This document shows positions 48,201-58,990 of a DNA stretch of 64,000 nucleotides, piece after piece (positions within the stretch are counted from its first letter, which is position 1; the number at the start of each line of letters is the position of its first letter). A program made the position numbers and the translations under genes. This stretch comes from Diadema setosum. Taxonomy: Eukaryota; Echinodermata; Echinoidea; Diadematoida; Diadematidae. The notes under the pieces were generated by a model. It searched no databases. It was not told the DNA's origin and was given only the letters and a program-made list of their open reading frames with translations. The stretch lies in contig CM067070.1 in NCBI GenBank assembly GCA_033980235.1, positions 25,592,699-25,656,698 on the forward strand, given 5' to 3'.

Positions 48201-51200
48201 AGTCTTGACAAATTCCGAGTCTAGTTAATATGATTTTTGCCAAAATGGTGCTTGCCAGCCAACGGCGTAAATCCGTACTGATGAGTGGGGGGGGGGGATG
48301 GTCACCATCACCACGATTACAAGCCCATAACCGGACCGGCGCAGCCTGGGGGGGGGGGGGGGGGGGGGGGGGGGGAGCTTGGTGGCCCCCCCCCCCCCCC
48401 CCACCCACACACACACGCACACTTTACAGGGATCGGATGTCCCACTCTTTTGCATGAAATGTGAAGTGAGAAGAAAGTGGCAGCAAAAATATGAAGACTT
48501 TTTGTTCTTGTTGGTTTTTTTTTTTTGCTTGTCAGATGACTTGCGGCGGAAAATCAGACCATAAAAGTATGAAGACATTTTTTGTTTTTGAAATATCTGT
48601 GAGAGAGAGCGGAGCGACCGAGTTAAAACGGGGGGGGGGGGGGGGGGAGGGTGTGTATGGGGGGGGGGGGGGTGTCCCTCTCCCACACGAGGAAGATTTT
48701 GCATTTTCAGACCTAAAATTCAGCGATCTGGTGCACACTTTTGGTGAAATTTTTGTTCGTTTTTTCTTTAAAAAACCAATAGAAAATGAAATATTCACAA
48801 TATATTATTGAATGACTAAATCGTGGTATTTCAGCTCTTGCTCCGCCTGTGCGACATCACTGCGAAGGCCTACTAAATAGTGGGGCCTATCACCAGCGTA
48901 GACAGGATTGGGGAGCGGTTATGAGATCGTGAGGGAGCGAAGCAAGCGAGGGGGGGGGAAGGGTATGGTAGGGGGGTTTCTCCCTCCCACGGTGAAATTT
49001 TTTACATTGAAAATTTTGACATTTTACAGTCCCAAAACTGCCGTTTGTAGCTATATTCTTCGCTTTGGAAATTAAGGGGGGGGGGGGAGGCACACCGTGC
49101 GCAACTGCTGTCAATCACTGGCAGCAACATCAGGAGAATGGCATAGCGATTTTAATGCGAGCGAGCGGAGCGAGCGAGCTTGAAAATTTTGACATAGGCC
49201 CTAATGCTTTTACACGCTAAAAACTGCGTTTGTAGCTATACTTCTTCGCTTAATTGGAAATCAAGGGGGGCCGCACCGGGTGCAACTGTTGTCAATCACT
49301 GGCAGCAACATCAGGAGAATGGTATAGCGATTAAATGCGAGCGAGCGAAGCGAGTGAGCTTGAAAATGTTGACATTTTACAGTCCAAAAACTGCAGTTTG
49401 TGGCTGTATTTTTTTGCTGTGGAAATTAAGGGGGGGGCGCACCGGGTGCAACTGCTGGCAATTACTGGCAGCAACATCAGGAGAATGGCATAATGCGAGC
49501 GAGTGAAGCGAGCGAGCTTGAAAATTTTGACATTTTACAGTCCCAAAACTGCCCCTTTTGGCTGTTTTCTTCGCTTTGGAAATTAAGGGGGGCGCACCGG
49601 GCGCAACTACTGGCAGTTACTGGCAGCAACATCAGGGGAATGGCATAACGATTGAATACGAGCGAGCGAAGCGAGTGAGCTTGAAAATTTTGACATTTTA
49701 CAGTCCCAAAACTGCCGTTTGTAGCTATATTTTTCGCTTTGGAAGTTAAGGAGGGCGCATCGGGCGAAAACTGCTGGCAATTACTAGCTGCAACATCAGG
49801 AGAATGGCATAGTGATTAATGCGAGCGAGCGAAGCGAGCGAGCTTCAAAATTTTGACATATTTTTACAGTCCCCAAACTGCCGTTTGCAGCTATATTTTT
49901 CGCTTTGGAAATTAAGGGGCCGGGGCGCACCGGGCGCAACTGCTGCCATTCACTGGCAGCAGCATCAGAAGAATGGCATAGCGATTAAATGCGAGCGAGC
50001 GGAGCGAGCGAGCTTTAAAATTTTGACATTTCACACTCCAAACACTGCCGTTTGTAGCTATATTTTTCGCTTTTGTTTGTCCCACTTTTATGGGGGAACC
50101 ACCCCCCCCCATCGACGCCTCTGCATAATTATATGAGGGTGCTTTTGTTAAGTGAAAGATCTGCTGCACACTCTTTGATAAATTAGGGAAATATACGTCA
50201 ATCTCAAAAGTGTACAAAATCTATCGAAAGGGATCCTGTATAGCGGAGCTTTTGCATGTTTATGATTGCAATATAACGATCTGGTGCGTAGTTCTGGCGA
50301 TATTTGGACAATTTTCCATTAAGAAAGTTCGAGATTTGTCCTCATCTCGGGAATTGCTTGGGGGATAAATTATTTGTCTGCCTAAACACTTCCGTATGGG
50401 CGGGGCAAATGCCCCTTTGCCCCCCCCCCCCCTCCCCCCCCCCCCCCCCCCGAGATAGATTCGACGCCCCTGATCTTCCCTGGGTATGCTCATAGATGTA
50501 TCCTGACTGAGTCACCAGTCACTGTCGTTTCTCAGGAATGATTGAGGAAATGGAAGGGGTTCAATTATGGCAATATAGTTTTTGTTATTGTTTGTTTGTT
50601 TGTTTTCGTACATATATTGCAGATGGTCCCCAGTTACTCGCGTCATAGCATGTTTACATATAGGCCTATAATATTGGACGTTGTCAACGTCTGAGCCATA
50701 CCTTACAGTGTATGTCGATGTTACTTTCTTCGCGAGCGAGCGAAGCGAGCGAGCGCTTGAGAAAATTATGTATAAATTTTCCTACAAGATAGAATACTGT
50801 TCAGCTCTGTTACCTGTCTGAAGGCCTGCGTACAAACGTCATGCAATATGCCAAAATTGATACAATCACATTCTGCTTCCTCCAATTTTTTTTTTCAAAA
50901 TTCAGGGGGGGATGATTGTACAGGCCATCCCCCCCTCCTCCATTTCAGGGGGGGATATATCCCCCCATCCCCCCCCCCCCCGGGATTTACGCCCATGTTG
51001 CCAGCACATCCACCTGACAGCAAACCTGGAATTTGGCAATATAAAAAGAAACAAGGCTGTTATTGCATTCAAAAAAGGTCATCTGTACCATTGCGTGCAC
51101 GAACTGATTACGAACTGGCTTATTGCCTTTGGTCTCATCAACTGCTCTAGCTAGTTCCTTACATAACGTCCCAGCTATTTCCCGTATCTGTGTCCGGCCC

Positions 51201-54200
51201 CCAAAGTTTAAAACTCATGTTCATTTTAACATAAAAGAGCAGAGTAGATTCAAACAAACGGAGCGGTAAAAGTTTCAGCCAGTTTCATTTACTACAAAGA
51301 AAACGAAATGTATTAAAATTGAAATTAAAGATTCACACGTTATATCGAAATCTTTTTGTATTTCTTTATGATTATTATTGTCCATAATGAAGCCATCAAC
51401 TGCAGTAGATTTCTTATCCAGCAATCTATGACCGCACCGAAAATATACAAGTTCATAACTTTGAATCAATTATCTGATTTTCCTCAAATTGTCTCTGATG
51501 TTTTCTACCTATATTCCTGCTTTCACTCAAACAGCATTTATGTGTGGACTTTGGTTCCCTTTAAGTACCTCGTCCAAGAATCCGGTAACTCAAAATTGCT
51601 TTCCAACTGAGCCACCACTACTTTAGTATCAGGCTTTCATAACACATTCCTCCCTTTGTTGGTCTATCTCAGATCGGCTTTAACATGCAGTTGGGAACAA
51701 ATTATTTTGTTCTCGAACCGTACTCTCGGGACGATGCTCAGCTCGTAGATTTGCCCACGTCTACGAATGTAGAAGTGGACGGCCAGTTTGCTTTCAAAGT
51801 GGACGGTAACAGAGTCATAGACCCAACATGCGGAAACGATAAAGGTATATAGCTTTTACACGGCGATTTGTCATCTCGCCCATAGGCGTGTTGTCTATGA
51901 AAGAGAGAGAGAGAGAGAAGGGGGGGGGGGGGGAAAGAGAAGGCCACTGTTATGAACTTGCTACTGCATCTTGTTTAAGTAAGTAGTGACTATAGTTGGC
52001 GAATTTTAAGAACTTGATACGCAAAGAGGTCATAACCAAGTACTCAGTAGTCTTCTCACCTTCTTACAAGGCGACTTGCAGTAAGTGGCTTTCTCTCCGC
52101 AGGCACTTAGTGGCAGGTTCGCGGTTCCATACAACACCCAGGTGTTTTCCTAAGATATCATGTGTTTTGTGTTATGATAATAAAAAATCAATGAAAAAAG
52201 TAATACAATGGGAGAAGATGTTCTTTGAGTTATGTTAGACACACCAATCAAGCCTAACGTGGAATGATAAGTATGGACAACGAGAAAGAAGGAAGGAGGA
52301 AAGGAAGAAAATTAAAAAGAAAAAATAGAAAAGAGGGTAGAAAGAAGGTCATGGGGTAGCAGAAATAGAGAGAGTGTTAAAGAGAGAGACAGAGTGAGCG
52401 TGCGTGTAAAAACGTGTGTGTAGGTGAGAGAGGGAAAGAGGTACCAGGTTGCAAGTTGAATAACTAGTACAGTGGAAACTCGATATAACGGGATCCTTGG
52501 GATCATAAGACTATTTGTTCTTTATATCAGATACTTTGATATATTAAGAGCAAATAAACCATACAAAACAAAGGAAATAAATTCATTTGGACATGAAAAA
52601 TTAGTTTGTAAAAGCAGGCTTTATTTTTTGTTGTAACAGGTCTCTATTTATGTCGAGTTTCCATAATCACTGTATATTGCTCTGACATGTCTTACTTGTA
52701 CTCTTGAGATAGATGAGTTCAGATTAACATGCTCATACGGCGGTAGAGTATAGGGCTCAAATATTTCCCTAAACTCGTTCCTGGGCCCTGCTTCACCAAT
52801 TTAATATTTTATGATCTATATCGAGCGAAACAATGACCCAAAGTTGGCACAGATTCAGGTCAGATCTTGTTGGAATGGATACATTAAAAAAAAAAAACAT
52901 TCAAGATAATTCTATAATGTGCCAAAGTGGGCAGAAATCATTCTTCCCAAATGGCTTTAAAATAGTGAAACACTTCCTTACTCCTGAGATTAGATTAATC
53001 CCGACATTGTCCCCTAAGGTCATTGAAATGAACTGGAGATAGATTTTAGTTTTTCATGAAACAGCCTCTCAGAGTCTTTCTGCACTTGACCCATGTCAGA
53101 TCTTACGATCACGCCAACTCTTGGTGGGATGCTGGGAGGAGAGAGGGTCTACCTATACGGACCGTGCTGGGATTCGCGGGAGACCACCTCGTGCGCCTTC
53201 ACCTTTGAAGGCCAGGAGGTCCAGCGCGTTAACGCCACCGTCGTGTCCAGCGAAGAGGCCTACTGCGTCCCCATGCCCTTCACCCTGGTCGGCGAAGTCG
53301 AGGTGGTAGTCATCGAGCACGATGCAGAACTTTCCAGTGGGAAATCGGCATCGTATTCACTCAGTAGGTATCACCCCTTTGCCCTCTCGATCCCCTTGCC
53401 CTCTTACCCACGTGCCAACAGAAGAAACCATTACTAGAGGGGCCGTGGTTCAATGCAGTTTAACGTATCCGGGCAATTACCCCAGAGGGCAATTACCCCC
53501 AGAGGGCAATTACCCCCAGAGGGCAAATTACCCCAGAGGGCAATTACCCCCCAGAGGGCAATTACCCCCCCCCCCCCCCCCCCCCCCCGGCTAAATACTG
53601 GTTAGTGGTAAGGTTAGAGTAAAGGGTTAGGGTTAGGTTTAGGGCTAGGAGTTTGGGTTATGGTCAGGATTATGTTCAGGATTAGGATTGCCATTAGGGC
53701 CAGGGGAAGGGTCCGGGTTAATTCAATAGAGCGTAATTTCCCTAGACCCAGTTTAAAACATCTGGGTTACTGAGCTCAAAATTTGCAGCATTATTGGATG
53801 ACTGAAATATGTGGTAATTCCGTTGAATGCAGAACTTTATCTTCTGTGATTTATATATATCCTGCACTTTGGCCATGGCAGAGCATCAGCAATTGGGTTG
53901 TGTTGGATTTCAAACTTGCTAAAGTCGACCCGGCATATGTCAAATAATCTCCTAAGCCGACCGTCTATTCAAGCCCTCTTCTCTTTATATTATATTGATT
54001 ATATTCTATAATACTGACATGACTTCTGCTCGACAGTTGAGAGCGCTAGAGTGACCCCTACCATCACGCGACAAGACTCGACGTCCAGTTCATGGCGGAC
54101 AGTGGGCAACGCCCTGACGATTACGTGGACCCCCGACACATCCAGTTTTGACGCCAACGATCTGCTAACCGCCAGCGTCCTGGCCTATCGCGAGGACGGA

Positions 54201-55906
54201 AGCGCCGGGCCGCGCTGGGAGACAGTCTATGTCATCTCAGATAACACCGGTTTCCAGGACGGCCAGCTGAATTTCGAGCCAACCGCACAGAGCAGGGTGA
54301 CGTCAGGAAACGCGTTTGGCGTCATCAAAATGACCACTACCTCAGCAGAGTTCGTTGACTTTTCTCACGTCTTATCTGCGTAACGGGCTACTCGTGGGGA
54401 TATACCTGCCAGAACATAGAGAAAGAAGTCATTATACGTACAAAAGCATTTAATCATCATATTATCGTTTGTTCACTTTACCGGTAACTATGGCAAAGAT
54501 GGGAATCCAACAACCATTTAATTCATTGACGTTTTCCTTTTTTTTTTTTTTTTGGGGGGGGGGGGGAGGGGGTGACAATCAACGTTATCTTATAAACATA
54601 CTCAACATCATTAATTATTTACTTTTCTTTTTTTAATTGAGAGCAAAAGTCACATTCTGCCATATAATTTAAGACGCATTGGCAGAAGTAGTCAGAGAAT
54701 AACAACAAACTGATAGGACATGGCACTTTGTGAAACTAACACTCTCTACTCTTTGTGACGAGTGGTGATGACATACAACCTCTGAATTTTTTTTTCTTCT
54801 CTATGTCTATGTAGGTTCTCTTTATTGTCCAAAGACGTTTCGTATTCCTCAATATACAGTGCACTCCCGTTATAACGAAATGGTCGGGACTGGCAGTTTT
54901 CTTTCGTTATAACGGAATTTCGTTATAACCGAACAAACAATATATAACGAAAACAAGGAAGACACGCATATATCATATTCTGTTTGTTGAATACTCGTCA
55001 TACACTGGAAAGCTATGTGAACAATAAAACAAATAGTTATTCAATAACAGATTATTGTATTACAATACCGCAAGTTCTCCTCGGAAACTGTGCGTGACAC
55101 AACAAGCGAACACACAGTGATGTGACGCGTTCGCCCATGCAGAGACGCTATTATAAATGCTTGTCCCGCTACGTATTTTCGAAAGCGATCCTTTTTTCGT
55201 TATAACGGAGCACATTTCTTTTGTTTTTCTTTGTCAGTGGCTCTCGGAAAAGACTTAGTTATAACGAAAATTTCGCTATAACCGTGTTCGTTATAACGAA
55301 TTTTTTTCCATAGACTTTAATGGCGATGATTTTGGGACCAGAAGTTTTACTTCGTTATAATGAAATTTCGTTGTAACCGTGTTCGTTGTAATGGGAGTGC
55401 ACTGTACAATCATCTCTCTTAGACAAACAAACCATTGTTTAATCCTTGAAAAACCCAATATCTTTCCAATAAAGAAAAGAACAGATGTACAATTTTACAC
55501 CTCTTCGTCATTTTGCAGTGTGACGCGAGTTCTCTGGAGCGACATCCACACTCTGGGCTACCTAATGGAACAAGACTACCAAGACGACCCCGAGCTGTGG
55601 GCCGTGGAGAAATGCAACGAGTGGATCACAGAAGATGACAGCAAGGGCACGTCGTTTCAAAACGTAACATTTGAACTTCAGTTCTGCCTCTGTTTTGAAT
55701 TTGAGTTCAGGATTGAATTTGAGTTTGAATTTAGATCTCTTTTGGGTTTATATTTGAGTCCGAGTTTGGGTTTGGTTATGAGTTTTGAGTTTGAGCTTGA
55801 GTTTCAGGTTGGATTTGGGTCGCGTTTGGGCTTAGATTGAGTTTTGGTTTGTGTGTGAGTTTGTGGGAATTTGAGTTTGCCTATGGTCTTGAGTTTCAAT
55901 ATGCGA

Positions 55907-55944
<38 letters not shown>

Positions 55945-58900
55945 AATGAGTTTCATACTAGGAGTTTGCGTTTGAATTTTAGGTACGTATTAGATTTTGA
56001 ATTCAGTTTTATTTTAAATTTTATTTCTTATGATATCATGTGTGCTAAACATACACAAAGAATTAACGATGTGTAGTATCTTTGAGATATTAACGACTGA
56101 ACTTACTCGACCATATTCATAACTGTGACGTTGTATATTCTCTAACATTCGTGTGAACGTGGTGTCATGGCTGGCAAATTTTTGAATCCATTGAAGTGTT
56201 ATCTTGAGATTCCACTGAAGAAGGTGAATATGAGAAAAGATAAACTTCGGAAGAAAGCAATACCATTTGTATAAGGTGGCTGTTGGTACTGACCTTTTAA
56301 CGGTTAACAGATTTAAAACAGTTTTTGAACCATGTGTGTGTGTGTGTGTGTTTGCAGTGAATAAGAAAATCAAGATTTAAATCTGTAGAGATAAAAAAAT
56401 TGCGCATTTTCCTTAATATCTGCCGCACGACAGGGCTTACCAGCCTGCCCATGTGACGTTGAACAAGCAAGGGAAGACATTGGCGCCTTCGTGGTCGACA
56501 TCGACTGCTTCGAAAATGGTGAAACGTGGAACTGTGAAGGACACGGTGAAGCCCAGTACTGCATCGTTAGCTCCTACGCCTCGTAAGTATGAACAGATTT
56601 ATGAATGATCGACCATTTTTTCCTAATTAAGTTCTGTTTTTAGGTCTCTTTATCGTCAATAATCTGACAGTGATGTTGAGAATATATTTTGTTTTACAAC
56701 TTTATTGTAATCCTGTTCATTTCACAATCTCATTTTCTCTATTATGAAGGAGACCGTTCCTCTGCTGCCGCAAATTATGGGGAATCTCAAAGAAAGATTG
56801 ACAGTATTGAATGTCACTGTGTTAATGTCCAATTGAATCTACGCGTCAAATTAGAATAACTCTACAAAATAAAACTGATTTATGAGAGAAAAAAAAAATT
56901 CAGGCAACGTCTTCCAGTGCTTTCACGTTGAAAAAGTCCTCGAGTCAGACAGCCCATGAGTCATACAGCCTACGAGCTCGACACTAGGTGAAAACGGCTC
57001 ACCAACTCGACACAAGGCAAATGAGACCCACGAGACCGACACTGTAGCGTACGTACATCACGCCTCTTGACGTAATGTCGGTTTATTGGGCCTTGTTTTC
57101 CTAGTGTCGAGCTCATGGGCTTATCTCCTTGTGTCGAGCCTATGGGCCTTGTTTTCCTAGCGTCAAACTGGTTGATCGTATAGCTCGTGGGCCTATTTTT
57201 ACTTCATGGTCCCTGTGCACTTAGTATCTAGCTCGTTGGCTGTATAGGTCGTCAGACACCAGTTTTAGTTTCCTCATCTTTTCTCTGGCTCACTCTCTCT
57301 CTGGCTCTATCTCTCTTTTTTCTCTCATTAGGAATGAAGGAGCGGGAACGAACTGTTGCTACGACGAGAACGGCCTGTTGATGTACGCCGGAAACACCAA
57401 GGATGCTGGGATGTCCGCCCGCTCGCACATCCGGGGAGCCATCCCGTACAGGCAGGCCGACCTGGTGCCCGAGTTGTCTCACTGGACGAACGACCTAATC
57501 GCGAAGGAGTTCTGCTGCGAGTGGGCCACCGAGACGCAGTGCTATGAATACCGCACCCGAAGGCCTACCACGGACTGTAGTGGCTACGAGCCCCCAAACA
57601 TTGGTAAGAGAAATCTCTTCTACTTCTCATATGACAATGATATGTTACTATAATGATGCCTACTAAGTGACATGCTCCTCATTTTTACCAACCGTTTGAT
57701 TTTGTGTAATGAGGTTTTGGTTTTTCAAATCAGGGAGGTGAGAGTCTCACCTCCCTGTTCAAATTCATGAAATTCTTCCGTCGAGATGTTTTCATTGCAA
57801 CTGATGGACAAATTGCCCTACATCGACAGTTATCAGGAGGTCGTAGGTTCGAATCCTGCTCGAGTATGTACGCCCATGATTTTTTATCATGGCTACTACT
57901 AAAACATTGATCAATTCAATGCTTATTTACGTCGATGTAAGGCAATTTGTCAATCAGTTGAAAGAGGTTTTTGTTCTTACATCACAGAAACTGAGAAGTG
58001 TTGCAGTACAGTATAGAGATAATATCAATATGTCTGTATGGAACACCGCAAAATAATGGAGTAGGGCCTATATAATAACGAACGATGGGGGAGGAAGGCT
58101 TTACAGATTGCAATGTCGTTCATTGTTTGTTCTCTTATTTGTTTTGTTAACGGTTTTATTTTTTAACAGCTTTGTCATTTGGCGATCCCCACTACATTAC
58201 GATGGATCGGTTCAACTACACGTTCAACGGTCTAGGCGAGTTCACCCTCCTCCGGTATGCCTCGTCCTCCACTGGGGCGTTCAGCTTCGAGCTTCAGGGT
58301 CGGCAGGTGCGATCGCAGAACGTCAGTGGTAAGAGCGTAATCGCTTCTATTGAAATACACACCAGCTATAACGAGGCTCTTCTTACAACGATGTTGGGGG
58401 ATGTCTTCTTGTGTCGCTCAACATTCAAAGTAGAATCAGGTTAAACATTCACTGATTGAGTTTGACACGCAGAGTAAACAATAAGTGTAATGAAGTATTC
58501 TTTGCTGTCAACAATCGTTACTTGTCATACACGTATGGAAGATGCTAAAGTAACCAGGTTCTGACTGAAGGTAATCTGTTTTGGGGGAACATGCACCATG
58601 AAATTGCTATAAATGTTCCCTGCGATACATCTTCGCTGCTAAACGTTATTCTGGTATTTCACTATATTTACTTGAGTTTAGTATGCTTGCAGAATAATGT
58701 CTCATCGAAAGAAAATCACAAATAAACAACGAAGTAAAGAAATTATTGCTCCAGAATCACAAATCAAACCCGTCTCTGAAGATATTCAAAGCGTGAACAT
58801 GGTGAGCGTTACGATTGTTTTGCGAAACATTTTTTCCCATCATGAGATACATCTCATCCTATATCAGAAATCGTTCGCAGCAAATAAAAAAAGAAACACC

Positions 58901-58945
58901 AATCTAAAATAACATGTAGACCTAATCATAATCGTAATTGATATT

Positions 58946-58990
<45 letters not shown>

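Noticed and set aside
48199..48811. Gly- and Pro-rich frames
   Set aside because: They arise from G and C homopolymers in intron 5.
53478..53565. CRISPR-like array
   Set aside because: The units are directly contiguous without spacers in an intron of a eukaryotic gene; it is a minisatellite.
53625..53650. Interstitial telomere
   Set aside because: Only two or three TTAGGG-like units, within a degenerate intronic repeat.
55667..55850. FEFEF-type frame as an extension of exon 9
   Set aside because: A good donor at 55664 and a matching phase-0 AMOP exon at 56434 show that this is intron; the frame reads a hexamer repeat.
57840..57862. tRNA gene
   Set aside because: Only the B box region fits; no A box, acceptor stem or cloverleaf can be formed.
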